From positions 280,421 to 344,420 of the forward strand of contig NZ_PPQE01000030.1 of NCBI RefSeq assembly GCF_002901845.1: a DNA stretch of 64,000 bases. The letters are read 5' to 3'. Each line of letters opens with the position of its first letter. Position 1 is the first letter of the stretch. Positions 54,359 through 64,000 of the stretch are shown here, one piece after another. A program made the position numbers and the translations under genes. Under the pieces are notes generated by a model that made no database searches, was not told the origin of the DNA, and was given only the letters and a program-made list of their open reading frames with translations. The stretch comes from Staphylococcus hominis subsp. hominis. Lineage in GTDB: Bacteria > Bacillota > Bacilli > Staphylococcales > Staphylococcaceae.

Positions 54359-55903
54359 TTAGAACATCTCTGATACGACTTTTTGTTCTAAAAAGTTTAA
54401 TAAATAGTCAGGACTGCCTGTTTTAGCGTCTGTACCTGACATTTTGAAACCACCAAATGGGTGGTAACCTACAACAGCTGCAGTACATCCACGATTTAGA
54501 TATAAGTTACCTACATCAAATTCATTTACAGCTTGAATCCAATGTTCACGATTGTTTGTGATGACCGCGCCTGTTAAGCCATAATCTGTATCATTTGCAA
54601 TATCAATGGCTTCATTAAAGTTATCGAATTTGGTGAAGCCAACTACAGGGCCAAAGATTTCTTCTTGCATCACTTGATCAGAAGATGTTAATCCTGAAAT
54701 GATTGTTGGATGGATAAAGTAACCTGTTGAATCATCCGCTTCTCCACCAATTTCAATTTTTCCTTCTTTACTACCAATTTCAATATATTTTTTAATTTTA
54801 TCGAATTGTTTTTTATTAATAACAGGTCCCATAAATGTATTATCAACAGTATTACCTACTGTTAAATCTTTTGTTAACTCAATTGCCTTTTCTAAGACTT
54901 CATCATAAACAGCGCTATGCACAATGGCACGTGAACATGCTGAACACTTTTGACCGGAGAATCCAAACGCTGACGTTACAATAGAGTGTGCAGCTAAGTC
55001 TGTATCTACACCTTCATCTACTACAATTGCATCTTTACCACCCATTTCAGCAATCACACGTTTTAAGAAAGTTTGACCTTCTTGTACAACTGCACTACGC
55101 TCGTAAATGCGTGTTCCTGTTGCACGAGACCCCGTGAATGTCACAAAATGTGTATGCACAGAATCAACTAAGTAATCACCAATGTCTTTAGGATCACCAG
55201 GCACAAAGTTTACCACACCTTTAGGTAAGCCTGCTTCTTCTAAAATTTCAATCAGTTTATATGCAGTAAGCACTGTGTCTTCAGCAGGTTTCAATAACAC
55301 CGTATTACCTGCAACCACTGGTGCTAATGTTGTACCCGCCATAATTGCAAATGGGAAGTTCCAAGGTGGAATGGTTACACCTGTACCAATCGGTTTATAG
55401 AAATATTGATTGTGTTCACCTTCACGATCTAAGACCGGTTTACCATCTGCAAGTTCCATCATTGAACGAGCATAATATTCTATAAAATCAATACCTTCAG
55501 CCGCATCTCCAACTGCTTCATCCCAAGGTTTACCCGCCTCATATACCATGACTGCTGAAATTTCTTCTTTACGACGACGAATGATTGCTGCGACACGAAG
55601 CATTAATTCAGCACGATCTTTGTGTGACCATTTACGCCATGCGTCATAAGCCTTGTTTGAAGATTCAAATGCGTTATCTACATCGTCTTTTGTCGCTTTT
55701 GACACTTTAGCTACTAATTCAGATGTATTCGCTGGATTAATTGAATCGAATGTATCATCCTTAATGATATGTTCACCATCAATGACAATAGGAAGCGTTT
55801 GGCCTAAGCTATGTTTTACTTTTTCTAACGTTTTTTGAAATCTTTCAACATTTTCTTGTACAGAAAAATCAATACCAGGTTCATTTTTGAAAGGTACTAC
55901 CAT
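54359..55903 (-). CDS. pruA: L-glutamate gamma-semialdehyde dehydrogenase (P5C dehydrogenase)
   Basis: 514 residues, also called rocA. Converts pyrroline-5-carboxylate/glutamate semialdehyde to glutamate with NAD+, the last step of proline and arginine catabolism. Motifs: [13 protein letters not shown] (about residue 165), [15 protein letters not shown] (about residue 240), [11 protein letters not shown] with the Glu before it (about residue 286) and the nucleophile in [12 protein letters not shown] (about residue 318). SD TAGGGGGT. A cre about 120 bases upstream predicts glucose repression. Confidence 0.95.
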   Translation of the reverse strand: MVVPFKNEPGIDFSVQENVERFQKTLEKVKHSLGQTLPIVIDGEHIIKDDTFDSINPANTSELVAKVSKATKDDVDNAFESSNKAYDAWRKWSHKDRAELMLRVAAIIRRRKEEISAVMVYEAGKPWDEAVGDAAEGIDFIEYYARSMMELADGKPVLDREGEHNQYFYKPIGTGVTIPPWNFPFAIMAGTTLAPVVAGNTVLLKPAEDTVLTAYKLIEILEEAGLPKGVVNFVPGDPKDIGDYLVDSVHTHFVTFTGSRATGTRIYERSAVVQEGQTFLKRVIAEMGGKDAIVVDEGVDTDLAAHSIVTSAFGFSGQKCSACSRAIVHSAVYDEVLEKAIELTKDLTVGNTVDNTFMGPVINKKQFDKIKKYIEIGSKEGKIEIGGEADDSTGYFIHPTIISGLTSSDQVMQEEIFGPVVGFTKFDNFNEAIDIANDTDYGLTGAVITNNREHWIQAVNEFDVGNLYLNRGCTAAVVGYHPFGGFKMSGTDAKTGSPDYLLNFLEQKVVSEMF

Positions 55904-56017
55904 ACTTCATTACCCCCTATATGTTTTTAAATATTTAAATTCATTCTCTAACCCTTTGTTTCTTAATCATGATATTTTCTATCATTAACTTCATTTTACT
56001 ATGCTTACCCCTTTATT

Positions 56018-56031
56018 TGCAACCGCTTACA
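56018..56031 (-). promoter_or_regulatory. cre (CcpA) site of pruA
   Basis: TGTAAGCGGTTGCA on the minus strand fits TGNAANCGNNNNCA fully. Located 115-130 bases before the pruA start. Confidence 0.7.
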
Positions 56032-56172
56032 AAATTGTTTGTTTAAACTTTTCTTCAAATACCAATATAGCCCTATCAATACATTTTTTATATAAATAAT
56101 TTATAATTTAAATAAAATAAAGTATAATAATCACAACATAATTAACCGACATCTAGAAAAGGAAGTATTTAT

Positions 56173-57123
56173 ATGAAAGTACTTATCACTGGGGGAGCAG
56201 GTTTTATTGGCTCCCATGTAGCAGAATATTTTATGAAACATGACACAGAAGTACATATTATTGACAACTTAAGTTCCGGCTTTTTAAAGAATATACCTTT
56301 TGTGAACAATGAACATATTTATATCAAAGACATCACCGATTTTGAATTTGTAACACAGTTAATACAAAAAGAACAATTTGATTTTGTCATTCATTTAGCT
56401 GCTATGGTAAGTGTAGTAGAAACTATTGAAAAACCAGAATTATCCAATCGTATTAATATAGATGCTACTGTCAATATATTAGAAGCAATTCGAATATATA
56501 ATCCAAATATTAAAAAAGTCATATTTGCTTCTTCTGCAGCTATTTACGGTCATCTACCCGATTTACCTAAATCTGTAGAACAATCGAAACCATTTCCATT
56601 ATCTCCATATGCTATTCAAAAGTATGCCGGAGAACAATATACTAAGATTTATAATCATTTATATCAAATTCCTTGTACTTGTTTAAGATTCTTTAATATT
56701 TACGGTCCTAGACAAAATCCAACATCTGATTATTCAGGAGTCATTTCTATTATGAATACTAAGTTTTTAAATCATTCAACCTTTACATTTTATGGAGATG
56801 GTGAACAAACACGTGATTTTGTTTATATCGATGATTTAATCAATGCTCTATCAATTGTTCTTAATACTACTCTAACGGATGGTTTTATCTATAATGTAGG
56901 CACAGGAATACAAACAAATTTGAAAGCTGTTTTTCAATCGTTCGAACATGGCTTTGATTATCATATACCTTATCAATTTGAAGCTCCACGTCTTGGAGAT
57001 ATTAAACATTCTTGTGCTGACATTACCCCGCTCAAAGCATTAGGTTACAATCCTAAATATAGTATTGAAGAAGGTATTACAGCTTATTTGACTTATAATA
57101 AACATAACAACATCACTATTTAA
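56173..57123 (+). CDS. NAD-dependent sugar epimerase/dehydratase (extended SDR)
   Basis: 316 residues. Nucleotide loop ITGGAGFIGSHVAEYF (residues 5-20), active-site Ser in FASSAAIYG (about residue 120), Tyr/Lys in SPYAIQKYAGEQY (about residue 148) and NIYGPRQNP (about residue 177) are those of UDP-hexose 4-epimerase-type enzymes. Which sugar nucleotide is used is unknown. Convergent with, and adjacent to, the two-domain transferase, so it probably supplies a sugar for wall polymer modification (inference). Confidence 0.85.
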   Translation: MKVLITGGAGFIGSHVAEYFMKHDTEVHIIDNLSSGFLKNIPFVNNEHIYIKDITDFEFVTQLIQKEQFDFVIHLAAMVSVVETIEKPELSNRINIDATVNILEAIRIYNPNIKKVIFASSAAIYGHLPDLPKSVEQSKPFPLSPYAIQKYAGEQYTKIYNHLYQIPCTCLRFFNIYGPRQNPTSDYSGVISIMNTKFLNHSTFTFYGDGEQTRDFVYIDDLINALSIVLNTTLTDGFIYNVGTGIQTNLKAVFQSFEHGFDYHIPYQFEAPRLGDIKHSCADITPLKALGYNPKYSIEEGITAYLTYNKHNNITI

Positions 57124-57125
57124 TA

Positions 57126-57166
57126 GAAAAACGGTTAGCTTTTATTAATATGCTAACCGTTTTTTA
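57126..57166. terminator. Bidirectional terminator
   Basis: AAAACGGTTAGC/GCTAACCGTTTT is a perfect 12-bp stem with T and A runs between the convergent genes. Confidence 0.9.
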
Positions 57167-59674
57167 CTATTTGAGTAGTTTATAAAACTCTTTAAGTGCT
57201 AATTGATTATATTCTTGTGCGTTAAATACTTCATATTGAGATGGTCGTTTTTGAATACACTGTTCTAATGCGACTGTGATATCATCAATATCATGACTCA
57301 CAAGAGTACCATATTTACCATTACCGAGTACATAGCGGTTTGCTATAATATCTGACGCGATAATATGAACCTTTAAAGTTAATGCTTCAAGTAATACCAT
57401 TGATTGTCCTTCATAATGAGACGTTAAGCAGAAGACGTCTGCTTGTTTCATGATATAGTATGGATTCTTCCTTTGGCCTAATAAAAAGACATGTTTTTCT
57501 AATTTCAACCTTTTTATTTGTTGTTCTAATTGAACACGGATAGGGCCTTCCCCCATAATATATAACTTTGTATGCGGATGACTGACATGTACTTTACTAA
57601 ATGCATCAATAAGTAAGTCAAAACCTTTTTCAGGTGATAATCGTCCTGCAGTTACAATTTTGAAATCGTCTTCCTTAAACGGTACTGAACTTATATCCCT
57701 ATTATTGATGCGTACGAGTACGGATTGGTGTTGTTTTTCAAATTTTTCAGAGTCATCTAATTTTAGTTGATTGATTTTATTCAAATTAATCGTATTTCTG
57801 GAAGTAACAAATTTCTTATTCAATGATTTATCATTGATCTTCTGTTTATTTTGATCTTTAGAAGCATCGGATACACATACTAATTGATCAAATTGACTAT
57901 ACAGCGAGAGTACACCTTTTAAATTTTGATAATGTATTTTAACACCGTTAACTTTTCTTTCCATATCTGCTTTAATATCACTATGTAAATAAATCAATTT
58001 ACGTTTTACTTTTGTTGCTAAAATTAAATTAGCCCAAAACATAGAATACCCACTAAAATCAATCGCATAGTCGAATTGGCTATGACCAAATACTTTTCGC
58101 ATTTCTCTTTCGTATACTTTCTTCGGATATATCAAATGTTCTAACGTACTTTTTAATCCTCTCTGTCTTACGAAATCGATACTATACATTTCTTTCAATG
58201 ATGCTGCTAATGGAGGTACTCTCAAAATAATTCTAACGTTCTTATTAATACGATTTAAGTTATTTAAAACTTCAAGATTTTTACTTTTATTAGTAAACAA
58301 TGTAATGTCGTATTTTTCATAATCGACATTTTCTAATAAATTAATGATAGACGTTGTAATACCATTATTTTTCATACCACCAGGATAAATTAACACTCTT
58401 TTCTTAGCACAGATCTTACGTTTAGGACGCTTACGTTTACCCTCAAACAGTATGTTAATAAGTGTTTCAGTAACAGTTCCATCATCTAGATAGGTATATT
58501 GACGTTTAAAATATTGATATTTTTTCTTTACTGAATCATCATCATATACTTTTTGCTTGATCGCTGTAATCACATCTTCAATATGATGAACGACAGGACC
58601 AGGTAGGTCACGATTAGCAATATACATACCTCGTGATGATTGATATTCATCCAAATCTGGAGTATAGAAGACAATCGGTTTATTGGTTACTAAATAGTCA
58701 AAGAAGATACTTGAATAATCTGTAATCATTAAATCGACGATCGCTAATATTTCATTGGTATCAAAATAATCAGGAATTAAATAAGGTTTTAAACGTTTTA
58801 TTTTAAGCGCGTCTTTATATAAATAAGGATGGACTTTGACTAACACTTGATAATCTAGATGATGTTTAAGTTTTTCAACTTCTTCAACGATATGATTTAA
58901 ACTTGCCTCTGGTGCATTGACATCCTCGCCTCTCCAAGTTGGACAATACAATAAAATACTTTGTTCTTTACTAATATGAAGATAATGATTCAACTCGCTA
59001 ATCATGTCTTTTCGATTTGAATTTAAAGTTAAATCGATTCTAGGATATCCAATTTCCAAAAATTCTCCACCATAAATATTTTCAAGTCTAAAGGCTCGTT
59101 TAAAAATCGTCGTCGTATGGTGATTAGGACTAATTAAGTAATCGCTGCTTAAAAAGTTTTTAATAATATTTTGAGAACCATAAAGACTATTTTCAATGTC
59201 TAATCCCATATATTTTAAAGGTGTCCCATGCCATGTATTGATATACATTTGTTTTGGCTTTTTAATGAAATAGGATGGAAAAGTAGAATTATTAATTAAA
59301 TACTTACTCTCCGTTAATGCTTTCAAATATTCTCTTGATTCTTTAATAACAAACTCTACATTTTTATAGTACTTAAATCTTGCTTTATAAAATAGCAATG
59401 TTTCGTGATGATCTACTACCCATATGTGTTTATATTTACGGTAACGAGGTTGTTGAATTAAACTTTTAAATATTGCATATGGACTATCTGTGATACTTTT
59501 TCCATCTCTCACTTGATATAGTATCTGATATTCCTTAACGTTATTTTTTTTATAATATTTAGCGTAAGTCATTACTTTACTTGTATAAGCAGATTTATTT
59601 TTTCTTTGTATTGGCTTAAATAAAAAATTCAATTTACGTCTTAATTGATTTGTAAGACATGTCTTAAGTGTCAT
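57167..59674 (-). CDS. Bifunctional CDP-glycerol glycerophosphotransferase/GT4 glycosyltransferase
   Basis: 835 residues from the ATG at 59674, eight bases after AAAGGA. N-terminal half (about residues 60-415): a TagB/TagF-type glycerophosphotransferase, seen in TWHGTPLKYMG (about residue 149, catalytic His), YCPTWRGED (about residue 245), VKVHPYLY (about residue 282) and DLMITDYSSIFFDYL (about residue 318). C-terminal half (about residues 430-835): GT-B family 4 with RVLIYPGGMKNNG, VTAGRLSPEKGFDLLIDAF (about residue 660) and the E-x7-E-like YEGQSMVLLEAL (about residue 760). Likely builds and glycosylates a glycerol-phosphate wall polymer. Alone between two terminators. Confidence 0.85.
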   Translation of the reverse strand: MTLKTCLTNQLRRKLNFLFKPIQRKNKSAYTSKVMTYAKYYKKNNVKEYQILYQVRDGKSITDSPYAIFKSLIQQPRYRKYKHIWVVDHHETLLFYKARFKYYKNVEFVIKESREYLKALTESKYLINNSTFPSYFIKKPKQMYINTWHGTPLKYMGLDIENSLYGSQNIIKNFLSSDYLISPNHHTTTIFKRAFRLENIYGGEFLEIGYPRIDLTLNSNRKDMISELNHYLHISKEQSILLYCPTWRGEDVNAPEASLNHIVEEVEKLKHHLDYQVLVKVHPYLYKDALKIKRLKPYLIPDYFDTNEILAIVDLMITDYSSIFFDYLVTNKPIVFYTPDLDEYQSSRGMYIANRDLPGPVVHHIEDVITAIKQKVYDDDSVKKKYQYFKRQYTYLDDGTVTETLINILFEGKRKRPKRKICAKKRVLIYPGGMKNNGITTSIINLLENVDYEKYDITLFTNKSKNLEVLNNLNRINKNVRIILRVPPLAASLKEMYSIDFVRQRGLKSTLEHLIYPKKVYEREMRKVFGHSQFDYAIDFSGYSMFWANLILATKVKRKLIYLHSDIKADMERKVNGVKIHYQNLKGVLSLYSQFDQLVCVSDASKDQNKQKINDKSLNKKFVTSRNTINLNKINQLKLDDSEKFEKQHQSVLVRINNRDISSVPFKEDDFKIVTAGRLSPEKGFDLLIDAFSKVHVSHPHTKLYIMGEGPIRVQLEQQIKRLKLEKHVFLLGQRKNPYYIMKQADVFCLTSHYEGQSMVLLEALTLKVHIIASDIIANRYVLGNGKYGTLVSHDIDDITVALEQCIQKRPSQYEVFNAQEYNQLALKEFYKLLK

Positions 59675-59847
59675 ATTCATTATCCTTTCTAAGTTGCTTT
59701 TATTTCTCTTAAGTTGTTTCATTAAAATGAATTGAATTATTTCAATGATGCACATATAGTAATACACACATTCAGCACTCTACAATTATATCATTTAATT
59801 ATATTATATAATAAATATTTAATTTCAATACAAATTGTTATTTTACA

Positions 59848-59893
59848 TAAAAATCAACCTTTAAGCATACGTGTTACTGCTTAAAGGTTGGTT
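59848..59893 (-). terminator. Terminator of maa
   Basis: CAACCTTTAAGCA and TGCTTAAAGGTTG (59855-59867, 59878-59890) form a perfect 13-bp stem with T residues on the minus strand. Confidence 0.9.
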
Positions 59894-59899
59894 ACTATA

Positions 59900-60493
59900 T
59901 TATTCAAAGTGATTAGGTATATTTATCGTTTCATTTTGATCAATCGTTCTTATCACTTTTGCTGGCACTCCAGCAGCTAAACTATTCGGTGGAATATCGT
60001 TTGTTACAACACTACCTGCTGCAATAACTGAGCCATCACCAATTGAAACACCTGGTGTCACTGTCACACTCGCACCAAACCAAATATTACTTCCTATATG
60101 AATAGGTTTTGCCAATTCCCATCCTTTATTACGATCTTGATAATTGAGTGGATGATGTGCTGTATATAGTCCACATGATGGTCCTATAAAGACGTTATCG
60201 CCGATCGTAATGCCACCACCATCCATCAAATAACTATTGCTATTGATAAACACGTTTTCTCCAACTTTTATATTCCAACCATAATCTGTGTCAAATGGAC
60301 TGCTGATTGAAAGTTGTTTCGCTTCATAGCCAAGTAATTCTTTTAAAATCGCTTGGCGTTTTTCTATATCACTAGGTCGTGTATGATTATATTCAAAGCA
60401 TAAGTCTTTAGCACTTTGTCTGTCCATTCTTAATTCCTTATCAAAGTTTGCATCGTACCATTCGTGTGCTAACATTTTTTCTTTTTCAGTCAT
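59900..60493 (-). CDS. maa: Hexapeptide sugar O-acetyltransferase (maltose/galactoside type)
   Basis: 197 residues. An N-terminal helical maltose-acetyltransferase domain (residues 1-60, [25 protein letters not shown]) is followed by a left-handed beta-helix of hexapeptide repeats. The acetyl-transfer His is in [13 protein letters not shown] (about residue 111). Acetylates free sugars from acetyl-CoA. SD AGAGGAAA. Confidence 0.92.
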   Translation of the reverse strand: MTEKEKMLAHEWYDANFDKELRMDRQSAKDLCFEYNHTRPSDIEKRQAILKELLGYEAKQLSISSPFDTDYGWNIKVGENVFINSNSYLMDGGGITIGDNVFIGPSCGLYTAHHPLNYQDRNKGWELAKPIHIGSNIWFGASVTVTPGVSIGDGSVIAAGSVVTNDIPPNSLAAGVPAKVIRTIDQNETINIPNHFE

Positions 60494-60524
60494 TGTCTTT
60501 TCCTCTTTTCTTTCTATAAATATA

Positions 60525-60564
60525 AAAAGTATTCTCCCTACGCTATACGTAGACAGAATACTTT
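60525..60564 (-). terminator. Terminator of the short-chain dehydrogenase gene
   Basis: AGTATTCT/AGAATACT outer and CTACG/CGTAG inner stems with T5 after it on the minus strand; lies between the SDR gene and maa. Confidence 0.85.
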
Positions 60565-60587
60565 ATTATCTTCATAAGTACTACATA

Positions 60588-61457
60588 CTAAGACGTAATA
60601 TAATCGCCACCATTAACATGGATAATTTGACCTGTAATATAAGAACTATCTGCATAACTTGCTAAGAATACATAAGCTGGCGCAAGTTCAGCAGGTTGAC
60701 CACGTCGACCCATTGGTGTATCTCCACCTTGATTTTCTACCTTATCTTCATCAAATGTTGATGGAATTAATGGAGTATAAATTGGACCTGGCGCTACACC
60801 ATTAACACGAATTCCTTTTTCCATCAACGAAGTTGCAATAGAACGTGTGAACGACACAATAGCACCTTTAGTTGCTGAGTAATCAATAAGGTGACCAGAA
60901 CCACGATAAGCCGTTACACTTGTTGTATTAACAATTGCATCACCTTTACTTAAATGAGGTACTGCAGCTTGTGTTAAGAAGAACATACCAAAAATATTTG
61001 TTTTAAATGTTTCATTGAAATGTTCTGGTTTAATATCTAAAAAGTCTTCATTAGGAAATTGCACGCCACCATTATTTACTAATATATTAAGACCGCCAAA
61101 ATCGTTAACAACAGTTTCAACAAGTTTTTTTGATTGATCAGCATCTTTTAAATCATGAGAATATGCTTTTGCTTTAACGCCGATTTCTTTTAAACGATTG
61201 ATGGTATCTTCAGCATCTTCATGTTCATTATAATAACCAATAGCGACATCAGCGCCTTCTTTGGCGTATAAAATAGCTACTGAACGACCAATACCGGAGT
61301 CACCACCAGTGATTAATGCGACTTTTCCTTTTAGTTTACCGCCTGCCTTGTATTCTTCCATTTCAGCAATAGGTCTAGGATTCATATCTTTTTCAGAACC
61401 TGGTTGTTTTTCTTGTGTATAACCTTTAATTTTTTTATGAAAATTTAATAAGTCCAT
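60588..61457 (-). CDS. Short-chain dehydrogenase, general-stress type
   Basis: 289 residues. The N-terminal 45-residue extension with KQPGSEKDMNPRP and the following ALITGGDSGIGRSVA (about residue 47), NNGGVQFP (about residue 127) and catalytic DYSATKGAIV (about residue 192) are those of the YhdF/YhxC-type SDRs, often under sigma-B in Firmicutes. Substrate unknown. A sigma-B-like promoter is seen upstream. Confidence 0.9.
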   Translation of the reverse strand: MDLLNFHKKIKGYTQEKQPGSEKDMNPRPIAEMEEYKAGGKLKGKVALITGGDSGIGRSVAILYAKEGADVAIGYYNEHEDAEDTINRLKEIGVKAKAYSHDLKDADQSKKLVETVVNDFGGLNILVNNGGVQFPNEDFLDIKPEHFNETFKTNIFGMFFLTQAAVPHLSKGDAIVNTTSVTAYRGSGHLIDYSATKGAIVSFTRSIATSLMEKGIRVNGVAPGPIYTPLIPSTFDEDKVENQGGDTPMGRRGQPAELAPAYVFLASYADSSYITGQIIHVNGGDYITS

Positions 61458-61488
61458 ACCTCTTCACTCCTTCTTTATTTACTTAACC

Positions 61489-61514
61489 GTTCCCATTTCT
61501 TTAATTTTTAAAAC
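61489..61514 (-). promoter_or_regulatory. Candidate sigma-B promoter of the SDR gene
   Basis: On the minus strand GTTTTA, 14 bases, GGGAAC compares with GTTTAA-N12-14-GGGTAT. It lies about 32 bases before the start codon. Confidence 0.6.
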
Positions 61515-61653
61515 AAAATGATTATGCTTACTACTTTTGAATGATACAAAGTCCGTACTAGAGATGCATGAAATTTTAACATAGAGTCTTTATAATATAA
61601 TTAATCTAAAAAGCGTCTCATATAGAGATAAAGATAAAAAGGAGTGTTACAAC

Positions 61654-61860
61654 ATGAAAGGCATTCTAAAGGGTATCATTACCATTCTCATCATTTTAGG
61701 GATTGTAAAAACAGTTCAAGATCATGATTTAATGAATGAAGCCAACCAATACTATAATGAAGCTAAAAGTGGTGAACTTGTACGATCTATCACTCATCCT
61801 AACTTCAATAATTTTAAAGATTTAGATTTAAGCCATTTTAAACCCTCTGATTTCTTTTAA
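61654..61860 (+). CDS. Small membrane-anchored or secreted protein of unknown function
   Basis: 68 residues: a short hydrophobic N-terminal segment (residues 5-19) then a polar tail ending FKPSDFF. Strong SD AAGGAGTG. No cleavage site is clear, so it may stay anchored. Not recognised beyond that. Confidence 0.75.
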   Translation: MKGILKGIITILIILGIVKTVQDHDLMNEANQYYNEAKSGELVRSITHPNFNNFKDLDLSHFKPSDFF

Positions 61861-61879
61861 TATGAATAGCTATTATGAA

Positions 61880-61931
61880 TAAGAGAACAATATACTCATT
61901 TTATTTAGAGTAACATTGTTCTTTTTTTATT
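61880..61931 (+). terminator. Terminator of the 68-residue protein gene
   Basis: AGAACAAT/ATTGTTCT and TACTC/GAGTA close a stem, with T7 following. Confidence 0.88.
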
Positions 61932-61942
61932 AAGCAAGATCA

Positions 61943-61971
61943 TTGACTAATATACCCTAAGGGGGTATATT
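61943..61971 (+). promoter_or_regulatory. copA promoter with CsoR operator
   Basis: TTGACT (61943-61948), 17 bases, TATATT (61966-61971). The spacer holds the CsoR-type operator TATACCCTAAGGGGGTATA (61951-61969), so copper should release repression. Confidence 0.9.
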
Positions 61972-61994
61972 GAAGGTGGTAGGAGGTCGAACAT

Positions 61995-64000
61995 ATGACT
62001 CAAAATCATCAAATCACCTTGAATATCATTGGTATGACATGTGCCGCTTGTTCTAATCGTATTGAAAAACGATTGAATAAAATAGATGGCGTTCATGCTC
62101 AAGTGAATCTAGCAACTGAAAAAGCAACCATTGATTATCCTAACGATCAATATGAAGTAAGCGATTTTATTAAAACGATTCAAAAATTAGGATATGACGT
62201 TGAAACAGATAAAAGTGAACTAGACGTTATAGGTATGACGTGTGCTGCTTGTTCTAATCGTATTGAAAAAGTATTAAATAAAACAACAGGCGTTAAGCAA
62301 GCAACAGTCAATCTAACCACAGAACAAGCAACAATCGATTATTATCCAGGTCAAACTGATGTTGATACGCTCATTGGACGAATACAACATCTCGGCTATG
62401 ATGCTAAACCTAAACAATCAAAAAAAGAACAAGCTTCTCGTAAAGTTCAAGAATTAAAAAGAAAACGTAATAAACTCATTATTTCAGCAATATTAGCTTT
62501 TCCATTACTTTTAACTATGCTTGTTCATTTATTTAATGTACCGTTACCTGAAATATTTATGAATCCTTGGTTTCAATTTATCTTAGCCACTCCCATTCAA
62601 TTTATTATAGGATGGCAATTTTATGTTGGCGCATACAAGAATTTACGTAATGGTGGTGCCAATATGGATGTTCTTGTAGCACTTGGTACGAGTGCAGCTT
62701 ATTTCTATAGTATTTATGAAATGAGTAAATGGTTATTAGACTCAAACGCACAGCCCCACCTTTATTTTGAAACCAGTGCTGTTTTAATCACTTTAATTTT
62801 ATTTGGCAAGTATTTAGAAGCACGTGCAAAATCACAAACAACACATGCTTTAAATCAATTATTAAATTTACAAGCCAAAGAAGCACGTCTCATTAAAGAT
62901 GATGGAACAGAAACAATGGTTCCGCTTCAAAATGTTCAAGTTGGAGACACCTTACTTGTTAAACCAGGAGAAAAAATTCCAGTAGATGCAAAAGTCATTA
63001 AAGGGACAACAACCGTAGATGAATCCATGCTAACTGGAGAATCCATGCCTATAGATAAAACAGTTGATAATGAAGTGATTGGTGCAACACTAAATAAAAA
63101 TGGTGTCATTACCGTTCAAGCAACAAAAGTAGGTCAAGATACCGCTTTATCTAATATTATTAAAGTAGTTGAAGAAGCCCAAAGTTCAAAGGCACCTATT
63201 CAACGTTTAGCAGATATGATTTCTGGCTATTTCGTACCTATTGTTATTGGTATTGCCGTACTCGTCTTTATCATATGGATTATTTTCGTTCATCCTGGTC
63301 AATTTGAAGATGCACTCGTTGCCATGATCTCTGTATTAGTGATTGCTTGTCCATGCGCATTAGGACTTGCAACGCCAACTTCTATTATGGTTGGTACAGG
63401 ACGTGCAGCAGAAGAAGGTATCTTGTTTAAAGGTGGCGAATATGTAGAACGTACTCATCAAATTGATACAGTGGTATTTGATAAAACGGGTACGTTGACA
63501 CATGGTACACCAGAAGTGACTTACTTTAAAGGTGATGATACTTTATTACGATATGTAGCTTCTGCTGAAAATAATTCTGAACATCCTTTAGCAACCGCGA
63601 TTGTTAAGTACGCTAAAACAAAACAGCTTACTTTAACAAATATAGAGCACTATGAAACATTACCAGGTCATGGTATTAAAGCTATAATCAATAATAAGAC
63701 ATTATTCATAGGCAACCGGTCATTAATGTCAAATCATCATATTGATACAACATCTTTATTAGATGAAATCACCCAAATTGAACAAAAAGGACAAACCGTC
63801 ATGTTGATTGCATATGATCAGATATTACGTGGTTATATTGCTGTAGCAGACACTGTTAAATCTGAAGCCAAAGTTGCGGTTCAAGAACTAAAAGACATGA
63901 ATTTACGTACGGTAATGATTACAGGTGATAACCACTCTACAGCTCAAGCTATCGCAAATGAAGTTGGTATTGATCATGTGATCGCCAATGTTCTTCCGGA
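61995..64000 (+). CDS. copA: Copper-exporting P-type ATPase CopA (3' end beyond the window)
   Basis: The first 668 residues are visible. Two N-terminal metal-binding domains each carry [13 protein letters not shown] (residues 13-25 and about 82-94); then come membrane helices, the LTGESMP actuator loop (about residue 348), the CPC transport motif in [12 protein letters not shown] (about residue 454) and the phosphorylation site DKTGTLTHG (about residue 496). The ATP-binding HP motif SEHPLATA follows. Exports Cu(I). AGGAGGT precedes the ATG. copZ would be expected just outside. Confidence 0.97.
   Translation, partial: MTQNHQITLNIIGMTCAACSNRIEKRLNKIDGVHAQVNLATEKATIDYPNDQYEVSDFIKTIQKLGYDVETDKSELDVIGMTCAACSNRIEKVLNKTTGVKQATVNLTTEQATIDYYPGQTDVDTLIGRIQHLGYDAKPKQSKKEQASRKVQELKRKRNKLIISAILAFPLLLTMLVHLFNVPLPEIFMNPWFQFILATPIQFIIGWQFYVGAYKNLRNGGANMDVLVALGTSAAYFYSIYEMSKWLLDSNAQPHLYFETSAVLITLILFGKYLEARAKSQTTHALNQLLNLQAKEARLIKDDGTETMVPLQNVQVGDTLLVKPGEKIPVDAKVIKGTTTVDESMLTGESMPIDKTVDNEVIGATLNKNGVITVQATKVGQDTALSNIIKVVEEAQSSKAPIQRLADMISGYFVPIVIGIAVLVFIIWIIFVHPGQFEDALVAMISVLVIACPCALGLATPTSIMVGTGRAAEEGILFKGGEYVERTHQIDTVVFDKTGTLTHGTPEVTYFKGDDTLLRYVASAENNSEHPLATAIVKYAKTKQLTLTNIEHYETLPGHGIKAIINNKTLFIGNRSLMSNHHIDTTSLLDEITQIEQKGQTVMLIAYDQILRGYIAVADTVKSEAKVAVQELKDMNLRTVMITGDNHSTAQAIANEVGIDHVIANVLP

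Noticed and set aside
1..64000. Insertion sequences, prophage, tRNA or rRNA genes
   Set aside because: No transposase, integrase, terminal inverted repeats with target duplications, or tRNA/rRNA sequence was recognised anywhere in the window.

Overview
The window is a low-GC chromosomal segment of a coagulase-negative Staphylococcus. Diagnostic genes are sortase A, the cidR/cidABC locus, the mvaS and mvaA-mvaC mevalonate genes, a class III fructose-1,6-bisphosphatase, D-lactate dehydrogenase, pruA and a CsoR-type copA promoter. Their order resembles the S. aureus backbone from fbp to copA, but a thiazole-synthesis operon and a poly-gamma-glutamate capsule operon are added. I cannot fix the species from sequence alone. 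I see no rRNA, tRNA, insertion sequence, prophage or CRISPR array.

Layout. 0-2 kb: start of a membrane protein leaving the window, a small monooxygenase and an MFS transporter. 2.2-6.1 kb: TPP riboswitch followed by tenI-thiO-thiS-thiG-thiF. 6.2-12.2 kb: DedA protein, fbp, a cation/proton antiporter and a YkvI-type carrier. 12.2-19.7 kb: two aldehyde dehydrogenases, two orphan ABC-type lipoproteins (zinc-type and phosphonate-type), two small enzymes and a nitroreductase. 19.8-23.6 kb: ddh, a HAD phosphatase, srtA and a GNAT enzyme. 23.6-26.5 kb: serine uptake and dehydration operon. 26.5-34.4 kb: an orphan small ORF, xylB, the capBCAED capsule operon, and two small genes, one frameshifted. 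34.4-45.1 kb: esterase, an LDH-like enzyme, thioredoxin-like protein, adh, glucose PTS, and cid genes. 45.3-49.5 kb: CHAP amidase and mevalonate genes. 49.6-54.2 kb: ogt, a GIY-YIG-like gene divergent from a TetR gene, and feoABC. 54.3-64 kb: pruA, an epimerase and a two-domain wall-polymer transferase, maa, a short-chain dehydrogenase, a small protein and copA (cut by the window end).

Regulatory logic. Fermentation dominates the window. Near-perfect Rex boxes sit on the promoters of ddh, adh and probably the serine operon. Likely cre (CcpA) sites lie ahead of the MFS gene, the serine operon and pruA, and a GlcT antiterminator plus terminator precedes the glucose PTS. Together these suggest NADH- and glucose-responsive control of lactate, alcohol, pyruvate/acetate (cidC) and amino-acid overflow pathways. 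TPP, Fur and CsoR elements control thiamine, iron and copper genes. The accessory parts most worth study are the GIY-YIG/TetR pair, the epimerase plus glycerophosphotransferase-glycosyltransferase fusion, the cap operon with its overlapping capE, and an LDH-like enzyme whose substrate-specificity residue is changed.
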